DNA of 46,496 nt from a candidate division WWE3 bacterium (GCA_012798115.1 JAAZNV010000014.1:1-46496); one strand, 5' to 3'; counted from the stretch's first letter, positions 27,151 to 38,119 are shown. The notes: a model not told the origin generated them from the letters alone. Numbers and translations: made by a program.

Positions 27151-28770
27151 CTAATAACCTTTAGAAACAATTTCTTCTAAAGTTCCAGGAGCCATAATGT
27201 ATATCCTTACAAAATCTCTTCCATCTCTTGTTAAAGTATGAACAGGTTCATAATGTTGTGTCCAATAAGATGCCTTTTCTGATAAGGTATCATTAGTAAA
27301 ACTTTGAGGGTTTTTAACGTGGATATAAAAACCTGCTTTGTCAGAACCTTTTTCTAACCCAACGTAATGTCTAGCTATAGATTTTCTTTCATTAGTAGTA
27401 TAAGCATCGATCTCAGGATGAGCTAAAATGAAATCTCTTATTCCTTCCCAATCTCTAAAGTATGGAAAACCAAACATACTTAAATGATATACAACCGATG
27501 GCTTTGGAAATGTCCAAATCAAAAACTTTTCTTCTTCCCAAGGATATTCCTTATTATTATCAACAAATACTGCATATGATTGAGCAGCTAAAAATCCAAA
27601 TAAAAGAAAGGATCCTAAGAAATTGAGCATCTTAACTAAATCTACTTCAAATATCTTGAATGCAAAACTCTCTAAAGCTACAAAACCAAAAGCTAAAATA
27701 ATAAACGACGGTAGTATATAGTTATAAATATGTGTACCTGGAAGGTACATTACAAACTCATAAGCAAAAACTGAAAGACCCACCCACAGTAATAAACAAG
27801 CCACTTTCAACTTTTCTTCATTTATTAAACTCATAAGTTCAGTGGTTCCTTTAAAAGCTCTTGTAATAATTTCTGGGACTTTAATAATCTTGTGAATCTT
27901 TTCCCTGGAAAGACCTAACCCAATAAAAAGAATGCCCATTGCAAAAAGAATAAGATAAATGTGAATAACGTAAATAGGTTGATAAACAGTAAATAAATAT
28001 TTAGAGCTAGATACTTTTCCAGATTCTTCGCCAGTTATCCTAGAAGCCCAGTAATCCTTTGTTTTATCACTTACAAACATTGCAAAAGGAACATAAAAAG
28101 ATAAAAGAAGAAAAGAAGAAAGAATTCCAGATAACACAAATGTAACTAGCTTTTGTTTTTTTGGAAGATTTGTATTTTTAAACCACTTAAATAGTAAGTA
28201 AAAAACAAATGGAGCAATAAATATACCATCATAATGTGAAAGAATAGATAAAGCCCAAAATATCAACCCAAGATATATACCTTTAACTGTATATTTTTCT
28301 TCTTTAACAGATAAACTTAAAAAATATAAAGCTAGTACACTAAACAAGATAACAAAAGACTGATATTGAGCAATTCTAGAAAAAGCTACAAAGAAACCGT
28401 TTGTTGCCATAAAAAGAGATGCATAAAAAGCAATCTTTTTCCCAAAGTTAATCTCAACAAATCTAAAAAAGAAATAAACAGCTAAAAACCCTGCTATTGC
28501 AAAAGGTAGTCTTACTAAGAATTGGTTGTTATATAAAGGATCTAAAAACTTTAGAAGATATGTAATAATAAACTGAACTGGGCCTTTTCTTTGATCCATA
28601 ATGTATCCAAAAAAAGATTGACCTGGCAAAGGAAGATATAATGCTTTTATTTCATCTCCTTGAAAATCTGAATATCCAAGATTTACAAATCTTAAAACAA
28701 AAGAAATTACCAAAACAATTATCAACTGAATATTTTCCTTTATAAGTTTAGCTGAAAGTAATTTTTTCAT
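27151..28770 (-). CDS. Glycosyltransferase family 39-like membrane protein
   Basis: NLGYSDFQGDEIKALY and multiple TM helices. Confidence 0.8.
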   Translation of the reverse strand: MKKLLSAKLIKENIQLIIVLVISFVLRFVNLGYSDFQGDEIKALYLPLPGQSFFGYIMDQRKGPVQFIITYLLKFLDPLYNNQFLVRLPFAIAGFLAVYFFFRFVEINFGKKIAFYASLFMATNGFFVAFSRIAQYQSFVILFSVLALYFLSLSVKEEKYTVKGIYLGLIFWALSILSHYDGIFIAPFVFYLLFKWFKNTNLPKKQKLVTFVLSGILSSFLLLSFYVPFAMFVSDKTKDYWASRITGEESGKVSSSKYLFTVYQPIYVIHIYLILFAMGILFIGLGLSREKIHKIIKVPEIITRAFKGTTELMSLINEEKLKVACLLLWVGLSVFAYEFVMYLPGTHIYNYILPSFIILAFGFVALESFAFKIFEVDLVKMLNFLGSFLLFGFLAAQSYAVFVDNNKEYPWEEEKFLIWTFPKPSVVYHLSMFGFPYFRDWEGIRDFILAHPEIDAYTTNERKSIARHYVGLEKGSDKAGFYIHVKNPQSFTNDTLSEKASYWTQHYEPVHTLTRDGRDFVRIYIMAPGTLEEIVSKGY

Positions 28771-28785
28771 TGCTATTATTTTATA

Positions 28786-30843
28786 TTATTTTACTCCATA
28801 AATATAAAGTTCGTTCATTGCTCTTGTTGCTGATACAAAAGCTTCTCTTGCTTCACTAAAGCTTTTAATCTTTTTTAAATTCAACCCAAGCACATAAACT
28901 TTAGAAAACTCTAATCCTTTGCAATCCTTTTCACTCATCAAATAAATTCCTTTTGATGTATACCAGGTTTTTTCATTTGATTGGAGCTTAATTATTTTCT
29001 TTTTAGCTTCTTTAATGCTAAAAAGAATCTCTTGTGCCTTATCAAGATAATCATTAAAACATATTATTCCAATGCTTTTGTTTACTTCCTTTAGATCCTT
29101 TTTAATATCAATCTCAAACTTAGCAAGTAAATCTTCACTTGTTCTAAATAGTTCTATAACTGGATCATCTCCTACTCTATTTATAGATTTAGGAAGGTAA
29201 TCTTTTGTGTAAGGTTTAAGTATCTTATTTGCAAGACTTATTATTTGTTTTGTACTTCTATAGTTCTTGTTTAGTTCGAATTTTGAAGCATTCTTAGCTT
29301 CTTTGATGATTTCAGGAATAACTTTCCAATCTTCAATTCCACCTGGCTCTAAGGATTGATTTAAATCTCCAAATAAAGCAAATCTTCCTCTTAAGACTAT
29401 CTTGCTCAAAAAGAGATATTCTAAAGCACTAAAATCTTGAGCTTCATCAACAACACAATACTCAAACTTTTTCATTTTCCTTATTCCTACCAATTCAGAA
29501 TAAACATACAAGTAAACCAAGGTTTCACAGTAATTGAGCTTCTTCGAAGTATTTATTTCCAAGTTCTTTACAAATTTTCTAAGGGTATCATTTCTAATCT
29601 CATTTTTGATTTTATTTGCTAATCTTAATATTTTTCTTAAGGCTATAATATTTTCTTTATAAAACCATGTTCTAGGAGAATCTGGATTTTTTCTTAACAA
29701 ATCTTTTTGAACGTTAAGTTCTTCTATCACATCTTCTAAGATATCAAAGATGTTTTCATAAGGAGTTTCATCATAACTATACTTAAAGCTTGCAAAAGAT
29801 TCAAGATCAGGATCTTTAAATATATCATTTATTTTCTTTTCATACTTCTTTTGAGTAGCCTTAATTAAAAATTGAATTTTTTTAACTTTGCTTGTGTTAA
29901 ATTCTCCTTTTCTTTCCATATCATTTAAATCAACACTAATACCCAATCCTTCCCTTAGTGCCATGTTAAACGCTACTTCTCTTATGGTTTTATAGGAAAC
30001 ATCAAAAATACCTAATTTTGGAAATAATGTAGATAAATAACCAGATAAAATTTGGCTCTTAGCAACAAGAAGACATCTTTCAGGTCTAATAACTTTAGGG
30101 TAATTAAAAAAAATGTGAGCTAATTTATGTATTGCTACTGTACTTTTTCCGCTTCCAACACATCCTTGAACAATACATATTTGTCTTGGATCCAGCTCAA
30201 TGATATCAAGTTGAGATTCTTGAATAGTTTGAATAATATCTTCAAGTACACCTCCTGTTCTTTTTTTAATTTTTTCAACTACAATAGTAGATTCATCTAA
30301 TTGAAGATCGTTATTGTAGTATCTAATGAATTCTCCATCTTGTATTTCAAATGTTCTTTTTAACTTTAAATCCTTAATCTCTCTACCAACAGGAGTATCA
30401 TAAAATACATTCTTTTGAGGATATCTGTATCTATAGTAAACGGATGCTACTTTGCTTCTCCAATCAGTAATAATAGGTTTATCTTCAGTGTATGAAAACT
30501 TCCCAATATAGTATTGATCTTCTTTCTTAGTTTTGCCATCATACAAATCTACTCTAGAAAAATATGGCTCCTTAAGTAAAAATTCTAATTCTTCAATTAC
30601 TCTATACTTGTCTCTAATGTTTAAGGCAGCGTTTTTTTGTTGAAGTTGATCAATAAACACATCAAAATCAGTCATTTCATAACCAAATGATCCAGTACCA
30701 CCTTCTCTTAGCTCTTTTAATCTTTCTATATTTTCACTGCTTATCACACTTAACGATTCACTGGCTGATTTACTAGCTTTTCTAAGTTTTGTTTTAACAC
30801 TTTTTAAATGAGATATTTCTTGTTTTTTAACCCTAGGATTCAT
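28786..30843 (-). CDS. HelD-like UvrD-family helicase
   Basis: QGCVGSGKSTVAIHKLAHIF; CVVDEAQDFSALEY; ELNKNYRSTKQI; FVSATRAMNELYIYG. Confidence 0.85.
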   Translation of the reverse strand: MNPRVKKQEISHLKSVKTKLRKASKSASESLSVISSENIERLKELREGGTGSFGYEMTDFDVFIDQLQQKNAALNIRDKYRVIEELEFLLKEPYFSRVDLYDGKTKKEDQYYIGKFSYTEDKPIITDWRSKVASVYYRYRYPQKNVFYDTPVGREIKDLKLKRTFEIQDGEFIRYYNNDLQLDESTIVVEKIKKRTGGVLEDIIQTIQESQLDIIELDPRQICIVQGCVGSGKSTVAIHKLAHIFFNYPKVIRPERCLLVAKSQILSGYLSTLFPKLGIFDVSYKTIREVAFNMALREGLGISVDLNDMERKGEFNTSKVKKIQFLIKATQKKYEKKINDIFKDPDLESFASFKYSYDETPYENIFDILEDVIEELNVQKDLLRKNPDSPRTWFYKENIIALRKILRLANKIKNEIRNDTLRKFVKNLEINTSKKLNYCETLVYLYVYSELVGIRKMKKFEYCVVDEAQDFSALEYLFLSKIVLRGRFALFGDLNQSLEPGGIEDWKVIPEIIKEAKNASKFELNKNYRSTKQIISLANKILKPYTKDYLPKSINRVGDDPVIELFRTSEDLLAKFEIDIKKDLKEVNKSIGIICFNDYLDKAQEILFSIKEAKKKIIKLQSNEKTWYTSKGIYLMSEKDCKGLEFSKVYVLGLNLKKIKSFSEAREAFVSATRAMNELYIYGVK

Positions 30844-31526
30844 AAATTAAATCCTTCTTTACCAACTAAAACTACATATTCTCCCCTTAGTTTTTTATCT
30901 TTTAAAGTTGTGAGTAATGAAGAAACACTACTTCTAACAAATTTTTCATGTATCTTTGTCATTTCATTAGCTAAACATACATACCTATCTCCCAATACCT
31001 CCTTTATTTCTTCAAGAAGTTTTATAATCCTATATGGAGATTCATATATAACAAGAGTTGACTCTAAGTTGCCATAGCTTTTTAATATTTTTTTTCTGTC
31101 ACTTGATGACTTAGGTAAAAAGCCGATAAATGAAAATTTATCAGTAGGAAGTCCTGAAGAAATAAGAGAAGAGATTACTGCTGATGGCCCAGGGATAGAT
31201 ACAATATTAAAGCTTTCTTGTATTAAATCTCTTACTAACTTATACCCAGGATCAGATATTAATGGGGTGCCGCTATCTGATATTATGGCAATGTTATGCC
31301 CAGAGCTTAATATATCTATAATCTTAGGAAGCATAACATTATGATTTTGATCTCTGTATGAAAGTTGAGATTTAGTAATATTATACTTTTTAAGTATTTT
31401 ATCTGTTTCTCTTGTATCTTCTGAGAGGATTAAATCTACACTCTTAAGTGTTTCTATTGCTCTAAGAGTAATGTCGGACAGGTTCCCTATTGGTGTAGCC
31501 ACGATAAAGAGAGTACCTTTGTTCAT
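30840..31526 (-). CDS. rsmI: 16S rRNA (cytidine(1402)-2'-O)-methyltransferase
   Basis: MNKGTLFIVATPIGNLSDITLRAIETL; SDSGTPLISDPG; SIPGPSAVISSLISSGLPTDKFSFIGFLP. Confidence 0.95.
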   Translation of the reverse strand: MNKGTLFIVATPIGNLSDITLRAIETLKSVDLILSEDTRETDKILKKYNITKSQLSYRDQNHNVMLPKIIDILSSGHNIAIISDSGTPLISDPGYKLVRDLIQESFNIVSIPGPSAVISSLISSGLPTDKFSFIGFLPKSSSDRKKILKSYGNLESTLVIYESPYRIIKLLEEIKEVLGDRYVCLANEMTKIHEKFVRSSVSSLLTTLKDKKLRGEYVVLVGKEGFNL

Positions 31527-31609
31527 TTTTTACTGAATAACTCAGTACGGATGAACAGTATATCACTTTTAACCCTCTAAGTGAAGTTAAGGCAAGAGGA
31601 TACTACTAC

Positions 31610-31635
31610 AAAAGAAAGCCCCTAATAAAGGAGCC
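31610..31635 (-). terminator. Rho-independent terminator downstream of rpmG
   Basis: Minus strand GGCTCC TTTATTA GGGGCT TTCTTTT. Confidence 0.6.
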
Positions 31636-31663
31636 AAAATAAGGAGAAAACACGTATAAATTA

Positions 31664-31840
31664 CTACTTTAACCTTTGGATTTCTTTATGAACAGTGTGC
31701 CTTCTTAGTTTTGGGTTGTATTTCTTAAGTTCTACCTTCCCTTCTGTATTAATACGATTCTTTTGTGTGATGTAGGAACGCATACCAGTTTCTGTGCACT
31801 CTAGTGCTATTAATATTCTATTGCCTTTCTTCTTAGCCAT
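31664..31840 (-). CDS. rpmG: 50S ribosomal protein bL33
   Basis: MAKKKGNRILIALECTETGMRSYITQKNRINTEGKVELKKYNPKLRRHTVHKEIQRLK; start revised from track. Confidence 0.93.
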   Translation of the reverse strand: MAKKKGNRILIALECTETGMRSYITQKNRINTEGKVELKKYNPKLRRHTVHKEIQRLK

Positions 31841-31883
31841 GTATTGCAATATATTATAAAATCGTTTAGATTTCAACTATATT

Positions 31884-34334
31884 ATGGAAGCTTATGATCA
31901 TAAGAAAATAGAAGAAAAATGGAAGGACATATGGTTTAAAGAAAATCTTTACGAAGCTGAGGACTTTTCTAGCAAGCCTAAAAGATACATTTTAGCAGAG
32001 TTCCCTTATCCGTCAGGTAAAGCTATACATGTTGGTCATGCAATGAGGTATACAGTTCCTGATGTTTATTCAAGGTATCTAAGAATGAAAGGTTATAATG
32101 TAATGTTTCCAATGGGATGGGATGCTTTTGGTCTTCCAGCTGAAAATTATGCCATTAAAACCGGAGAACATCCATCTAAACTAACACATCAAATCATTAT
32201 TGATTACAAAGAAGCAGTTCAAAGAATGGGATATAGTTTTGATTGGAACAGAGAAATAGCCACCACTGATCCAAGTTACTATAAGTGGACACAATGGTTA
32301 TTTTTAAAGTTTTTTAATGCGGGACTTGCAGAATATAAAGAAGCTCCTGTTTGGTGGTGTGAAAGAATGAAAACAGTTCTAGCAGATGAGGAGGTAATAA
32401 ACGATAAGGATGGGAACAAAATATCTGAAAGAGGTGAATACCCTGTTGAAAAAAGAATGTTTAAGCAATGGGTATTAAAGACCCCTCAATATGCAGAAAA
32501 ACTCCTTGAAGGTTTGGATAAAGTTGATTTTCCAGACACAATTAAAACAGCTCAGAGAAATTGGATTGGTAAAAGTGAAGGTGCTGGAGTTTTATTTGAT
32601 ATTGAAGGAGAAAAAGCTCTTGTATTTACTACAAGACCAGATACTTTGTATGGAGTTACATTTATAGCAATAGCCCCAGAAAACCCCTTAGTTACAAAGC
32701 TAATTGATAGAGTTAAGAACAAAGAAGATGTCTTGCAGTATATAAACAAAGTAAAAGACAGATCTGACCTAGAAAGACAAATTGAAAAGGAAAAAACTGG
32801 AGTAATTCTGGAAGGGATAAGGGCAACTGTTCCTTTAGCAGGTAAAAAAGTTCCTGTCTTTGTTGCAGATTATGTTCTTGCAGGATATGGAACTGCTACC
32901 GTCATGGGAGTTCCTGCTCATGATGAGAGGGACTTTGACTTTGCAAAGAAGTTTAATTTAGAAATGGTGAAGGTTATTGAAAGCAAAGAAGGAAAGGTAG
33001 AAGAAAACAAGTGTTATGTAGGAGAAGGTACTATGGTAAACAGTGATAAGTACAATGGGATGAAATCTGAAGATTTTAAACAAAAGATAATGGAAGATTT
33101 AGAAAAAGAAGGATTAGGGAAACAAAGTACAATATTCAAGATTAGAGATTGGGTCTTTTCTAGGCAAAGATACTGGGGAGAGCCTATTCCACTTGTTCAT
33201 CTTGAAGATGGAACAATTAAGCCTATTGTTGATGTTAACAATCCTAGTGATGTCAAAAAGAAATTACCATTGGTTCTACCGGAGCTTCCAAACTATAGTC
33301 CTAACGAAGATGGATCTTCCCCTCTTGATAGAGATAAAGAATGGGTAAATACTGATTTTGATGGAAGAAAAGCAAAAAGAGAAACAAATACAATGCCAAA
33401 CTGGGCAGGATCTTGTTGGTATTACCTAAGGTATTGCGACCCTAAAAATGATGAAGCTTTTGCAGATAAAGAAAAGCTCAAGTATTGGCTTCCTGTAGAT
33501 AAATATTTTGGAGGTGCTGAACATACAACAATGCACCTTCTTTATTCAAGATTTTGGCATAGGTTCTTATATGACCAAAAACTAGTTCCAACTGAAGAAC
33601 CTTATCAATGGAGACTAAATGGAGGCCTTCTTCTTGGAGCTGATGGGAGAAAAATGTCTAAGTCTTATGGTAATGTTGTTGAACCAGGAGAATACATAGA
33701 AAAATATGGTGCTGATTCCTTAAGACTAAGCATATGTTTCTTAGGGCCATATGAGGACACATATCCTTGGAACTCCAACAGTATAAAAGCTACAAATAGG
33801 TTAATTCAGACAATTTACTCACTAAAAGACAAGTTAAGTAATGATAAACCAACAAAAGATGTTGAAAAGAGCTACAACTTGATGGTTAAGAATGTCACCA
33901 ATATGATAGAAAATCTAAAAATAAATACTTGTATTAGTGAAATTATGATTTTTGTTTCTAAATTTAAGAATGAAAAAAAGATAAATGAAGACATATACAA
34001 AGGATTAGTTAAAGTCATTTCTCCATTTGCTCCTTTTGTAGCGGAGGAGATATGGCAAGAAATAAACAAATTTAAGGAATGGAAAAGGGAGAACAGTGTT
34101 CATTTACAAGAATGGCCTTTATTTAATGAAAGTTTAATAGAAGAAAATATACTAACCATTCCAGTTCAAGTTAACGGAAAGGTAAGAACAAGCATTAAGG
34201 TAACAAAAGATGAAAGTGAAGATAGTGTCAAGGAAAGAGTTGAGAATAATGAAAAAGTTATTAAGTATTTAGAAGGAAAACCAATAAAAAAGTTTATTTA
34301 CATAAAAGGTAAGATTATTAATGTTGTTGTTTAA
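31884..34334 (+). CDS. leuS: Leucine-tRNA ligase
   Basis: FPYPSGKAIHVGHAMRYTVPDVYSRYLRMKGYNVMFPMGWDAFGLPAENYA; KMSKSYGNVV. Confidence 0.97.
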   Translation: MEAYDHKKIEEKWKDIWFKENLYEAEDFSSKPKRYILAEFPYPSGKAIHVGHAMRYTVPDVYSRYLRMKGYNVMFPMGWDAFGLPAENYAIKTGEHPSKLTHQIIIDYKEAVQRMGYSFDWNREIATTDPSYYKWTQWLFLKFFNAGLAEYKEAPVWWCERMKTVLADEEVINDKDGNKISERGEYPVEKRMFKQWVLKTPQYAEKLLEGLDKVDFPDTIKTAQRNWIGKSEGAGVLFDIEGEKALVFTTRPDTLYGVTFIAIAPENPLVTKLIDRVKNKEDVLQYINKVKDRSDLERQIEKEKTGVILEGIRATVPLAGKKVPVFVADYVLAGYGTATVMGVPAHDERDFDFAKKFNLEMVKVIESKEGKVEENKCYVGEGTMVNSDKYNGMKSEDFKQKIMEDLEKEGLGKQSTIFKIRDWVFSRQRYWGEPIPLVHLEDGTIKPIVDVNNPSDVKKKLPLVLPELPNYSPNEDGSSPLDRDKEWVNTDFDGRKAKRETNTMPNWAGSCWYYLRYCDPKNDEAFADKEKLKYWLPVDKYFGGAEHTTMHLLYSRFWHRFLYDQKLVPTEEPYQWRLNGGLLLGADGRKMSKSYGNVVEPGEYIEKYGADSLRLSICFLGPYEDTYPWNSNSIKATNRLIQTIYSLKDKLSNDKPTKDVEKSYNLMVKNVTNMIENLKINTCISEIMIFVSKFKNEKKINEDIYKGLVKVISPFAPFVAEEIWQEINKFKEWKRENSVHLQEWPLFNESLIEENILTIPVQVNGKVRTSIKVTKDESEDSVKERVENNEKVIKYLEGKPIKKFIYIKGKIINVVV

Positions 34335-34390
34335 ACTATCTTAGTTGGTTTGATTTGATTTTTAATATAGTTTCCTTTTATAATGTGTAC

Positions 34391-34563
34391 ACTCTCTTTT
34401 TGTTAGGAGTTTTTGTGGTTTTGTTTTAACGCAAGCAACCACAAAATCTAAAGTTCGCATTTGATGGGATACGTTGTGATACTAATCTGGGTTGCAACGC
34501 TCCCGCGGACACCAAGCCAGAAGGACGGACATTTTTTCTTTAAAATTTGTCCGTCCGTTTTTG
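34391..34563 (+). ncRNA. Candidate structured ncRNA (unassigned family)
   Basis: TATAAT at 34379-34384; hairpin TTTTGTGGTT/AACCACAAAA (34411-34420/34437-34446); hairpin GGGA-ta-CGTTG...CAACG-c-TCCC; terminator GGACGGACA...TGTCCGTCC + T-tract. No ORF. Confidence 0.55.
34523..34563 (+). terminator. Strong Rho-independent terminator
   Basis: GGACGGACA / TGTCCGTCC then GTTTTTG. Confidence 0.85.
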
Positions 34564-34589
34564 TTATATTAACCTGTTGTTACTTATTA

Positions 34590-35327
34590 TTACTTTAATC
34601 TAAAAGTTACAGTTACACTCTTGGATACCGTAGTTGATCCTGGCTCTACTGAAAAACCACTTCCACCAGCGCCTCCTGCACTATCCATTGTTTTTAACAT
34701 TGGGTAACTATTATAAGATCCAGTTTCTACTATACTTATTACTTCACCAAGCTTTTTACCGCTACCAATGGCAAGCTTTTCAGCCTTATTCTTTGCATCT
34801 TCTATAGCTTTAGAAAGGATTTCTGCTTCATTAATGGCTTGATCGTCTACTCTAAGGTTAGGACCCCACATTGTACTGTTTTCTACTTTTACTAAAGCAG
34901 CTGTTAATTCATCTGATTTAGTTAGATCCCTCAATGTTATATCTACTGTGTAACTAGCATACCAATCACCTGATTTATATTTTGTTACACCGTTTTCATA
35001 GTAAGGATCCTCTCTTTGGTATACATTTAAGCTTTGAGTTAGTATGTCCTTAGGTTCAATCCCAAAGCTTTTGGCTGCATCTACAACAGTTTGAGAACCA
35101 AGTGTGGCTGCCTCTACTGCTTTCGACTTATCCTTGTCGTGTTTTTCTACAGTTACAGAGTATGATGAGATTTGGTTAGTAATTTGAACTTCAGCAGTAC
35201 CACTTACTGTTATGGTTTTGCTAGTCTTCATTTTGTAAAACCAGTAGCCACCAATTATTAATGTTATTACTAAAAGAACAGATAAAATAATTACTACTAT
35301 ATTTTTCTTTTTATTATTTTCTTTCAT
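34590..35327 (-). CDS. SIMPL domain (DUF541) protein
   Basis: Start revised to MKENNKKKNIVVIILSVL; KTITVSGTAEVQITNQISSYSVTVEK...KNKAEKLAIGSGKKLGEVISI. Confidence 0.88.
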   Translation of the reverse strand: MKENNKKKNIVVIILSVLLVITLIIGGYWFYKMKTSKTITVSGTAEVQITNQISSYSVTVEKHDKDKSKAVEAATLGSQTVVDAAKSFGIEPKDILTQSLNVYQREDPYYENGVTKYKSGDWYASYTVDITLRDLTKSDELTAALVKVENSTMWGPNLRVDDQAINEAEILSKAIEDAKNKAEKLAIGSGKKLGEVISIVETGSYNSYPMLKTMDSAGGAGGSGFSVEPGSTTVSKSVTVTFRLK

Positions 35328-35343
35328 GAAATAATAATACCAT

Positions 35344-35856
35344 ATGGATAAATACCCTATCTTAATATTTGTGAGAGGACTCCCAGGATCTGGAAAGTCT
35401 TCGATCTCTCTAGAGCTATCGAAATTTGTGAATGGTAAAATAATAGACCCTGATATGCTCGAAGCAAAACTTCCAAAGTCTTTAAGAAGCGAAAGATTAC
35501 GAAAATTCAGGGCTTGTGTGAGAAAAACCAAGGGATATTTAAAAGAAGGCAAAAACGTAATTTGGTGTCAACCGTTTAGAAAGCCACAAAATATAGAGTT
35601 GCTAGTAAATATGCTAGAAAGAAAAAGTTCAAATACCTTCTTGATGGATATATCAATTCCTTTGGAAGTTTCTTGGATTAGGAGCAAAGGTAACTTTCAC
35701 AACGAGAGAGAAACCTTTGATGATTTTGTTTCTAAGTACTCATCTATTGCTAATTCTTGCACTATACCGGTATTAAAACTAAATGGTGAAGACAAAATAG
35801 CATCGAACGTTGATAAAATTCTAGCTTTCATAAGATATAATATTTCAAATGAATAA
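35344..35856 (+). CDS. P-loop ATPase/kinase-like protein
   Basis: LIFVRGLPGSGKSSISLELSKF. Confidence 0.8.
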   Translation: MDKYPILIFVRGLPGSGKSSISLELSKFVNGKIIDPDMLEAKLPKSLRSERLRKFRACVRKTKGYLKEGKNVIWCQPFRKPQNIELLVNMLERKSSNTFLMDISIPLEVSWIRSKGNFHNERETFDDFVSKYSSIANSCTIPVLKLNGEDKIASNVDKILAFIRYNISNE

Positions 35857-36616
35857 AATAAGCATTAAAACAGACAAAGAAAAGGAAACAATGAGAAAAG
35901 CAGGAAAAATACTTGCTGAAATGTTATTGGAACTTAAAAACAATATTAGATCTGGAGTTGATGTTTGGGAATTAGAAGAAAAATTTATACAAATGTGTAA
36001 AGAAAACAATGTAACACCTAGTTGTAAAGGATACGATAGTGATGGTTTTTTACCACCTTTTCCAACAGGGTTATGTTTAAGTATAAATAACCAATCTGTT
36101 CATTGTTATCCTAAAAAGGGAGTCATTCTAAAAAATGGAGATATAGTCAATATAGACACAGTAATAAATCTTGAGGGTTTACATGTGGATAGTTCAGTAT
36201 GTATACCAGTAGGAGATGTTAGTAAAGACGCCAAAGATTTAATAGAAACCACAAAGAAAGCTTTATATGAAGCAGCAAGTAAAGTCAAACATGGAGTAAG
36301 AGTTGGAGTTTTATCAGAAACAATTCAAAAAACAGTAGAAAAAGCTGGGTTTAATGTACTAAAAGACTACGCTGGACATGGAATTGGTTATTCAATGCAT
36401 GAAGAACCAGAAATAGTTTGCTATGGTAATAAGCATGAGGGGCCAAAGCTTAAAGATGGAATGACAATATGTATTGAAACACTTGTATGTACTGGGAATG
36501 ATGAGGTCTTTAATGTAAATGCATGGGAAACAAGAATGAAAGATGGTGGTTTATTTTGTATATTTGAACACACTATTTTAGTAACAAGAAAAGGTTATGA
36601 GATTCTTACAAGATAA
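35849..36616 (+). CDS. map: Type I methionyl aminopeptidase
   Basis: MRKAGKILAEML...CLSINNQSVHCYPKKGVILKNGDIVNIDTV...DYAGHGIGYSMHEEPEIV. Confidence 0.95.
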   Translation: MNKISIKTDKEKETMRKAGKILAEMLLELKNNIRSGVDVWELEEKFIQMCKENNVTPSCKGYDSDGFLPPFPTGLCLSINNQSVHCYPKKGVILKNGDIVNIDTVINLEGLHVDSSVCIPVGDVSKDAKDLIETTKKALYEAASKVKHGVRVGVLSETIQKTVEKAGFNVLKDYAGHGIGYSMHEEPEIVCYGNKHEGPKLKDGMTICIETLVCTGNDEVFNVNAWETRMKDGGLFCIFEHTILVTRKGYEILTR

Positions 36617-36630
36617 CACTAATAAATAAC

Positions 36631-38058
36631 TTAATTAGTACCCGTTCTCTTCCAGTTATATAAATCTAAAAACCTATCCCAATAAGTAAATGTATATTTT
36701 TGACCAATTCCTGATATGCGTTTAGAAACATAGTAATGAACATAAGGATGGTAAATAAATATTGCAGGAACCTGATCATTTACTACTTTTTGGAACTCGT
36801 CATAGTGAGTTACTCTTGCTTCACTATCAAGTGTGTACCTTCCTTCTTCTAAGGCTCTATCTGCTCTTATTTGATCAAATCCAGACAAATTAAGCCCAGG
36901 GTAATCCTTTTGAGCAGAATGCCACAAAACATACCTATCTGGATCTCTACCTACTTCTTGACCGTAAAATAATACTTGAAAATCTCTTGGTTTAATTACT
37001 TTCTCAATAAAAGAATCTGAGTTTTCTTTCTTAACCGTGATGTTTACACCTAACTTATCTTCCCATACATTTTTAATCTCATTAATAAGATTAACATGAT
37101 CTTTTTCATCAGGAACTTTAATTTCTAAAGATATATTAGGCAAAGAGTCAGTAAAATCAGGATCATACTTGTCTGTTAATATTTCTCTGTTAGTGTATAA
37201 ACTCCTGCTAATTGGACCTTGAACGGCAATACCCTTGTCAATGATTAAGTCTTGAATGGGTAATACCTTTTCAAGTTTTACTCTTAAATTTTGATCCTTT
37301 AACACTTCATCTCTTAAATTGAAGTAAAGAGAATAATAAATACCTTGAACAGGGAACTTATAATCCTGAAAGTTTTTAAGATCATTGCAACAAACCTTCT
37401 CTGAAGTAAAACCATCTATCTCACCTAGTTTAGCTGCAGTAACAAGTTCTTCTTCATTGGGATAGAATCTAAATACTAGTCTTTTTATTTTGTAATCTTT
37501 TTTTGTAGTAACAAGAGTAATTTTATTAACAAAAGATCCAGACTTCTCTACCCTAGCCACTCTAAAGTCACCACTTGATACTGGTAAAAGGGGGTTCATC
37601 TTTTCTTCTGCATTTACAGGCATTATTCTTACAGTAAGAAGGCTTAAAAATGGGGCATATTTATTTGGAAGAGTATATCTAACAGTAAGTGCATCAACTT
37701 TATCTGTAGCAACACCTGCAAGATCAGGAGACTTGTATGAAGTATAAATTAAGTCATCAGATGTAATTTTTCTACCGTTGTTCCAGTATTGGTTGTCTTT
37801 CAGTTTAATGGTGTAAACTAAACCATCCTCAGACACTGACCAAGTGTCTGCAAGATCTGGAATGGTTGCACCATAAATATCATACTTAAATAGTCCTCTA
37901 AAGATTAGGTTAGACACAGTTCTTTCTATTTGGTTATCAGCCTGAGTGGGCAAAAAAGATTGAGGTTGCCCAATATCACCTTCAACATACTTGGTTGTTG
38001 GCAAAATAGCAAGAAAAAGAGAATATATGTAGATTACAATACTTTGGATTATGCTCAT
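36631..38058 (-). CDS. ABC transporter substrate-binding protein (SBP_bac_5-like)
   Basis: NLIFRGLFKYDIYGATIPDLADTWSVSEDGLVYTIKLKDNQYWNNGRKITSDDLIYT. Confidence 0.9.
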   Translation of the reverse strand: MSIIQSIVIYIYSLFLAILPTTKYVEGDIGQPQSFLPTQADNQIERTVSNLIFRGLFKYDIYGATIPDLADTWSVSEDGLVYTIKLKDNQYWNNGRKITSDDLIYTSYKSPDLAGVATDKVDALTVRYTLPNKYAPFLSLLTVRIMPVNAEEKMNPLLPVSSGDFRVARVEKSGSFVNKITLVTTKKDYKIKRLVFRFYPNEEELVTAAKLGEIDGFTSEKVCCNDLKNFQDYKFPVQGIYYSLYFNLRDEVLKDQNLRVKLEKVLPIQDLIIDKGIAVQGPISRSLYTNREILTDKYDPDFTDSLPNISLEIKVPDEKDHVNLINEIKNVWEDKLGVNITVKKENSDSFIEKVIKPRDFQVLFYGQEVGRDPDRYVLWHSAQKDYPGLNLSGFDQIRADRALEEGRYTLDSEARVTHYDEFQKVVNDQVPAIFIYHPYVHYYVSKRISGIGQKYTFTYWDRFLDLYNWKRTGTN

Positions 38059-38119
38059 TTTAGATTAATTCTATCAAAATATATTTAAATATGCTTAGTT
38101 ATTTTCTTATATCTTATAG

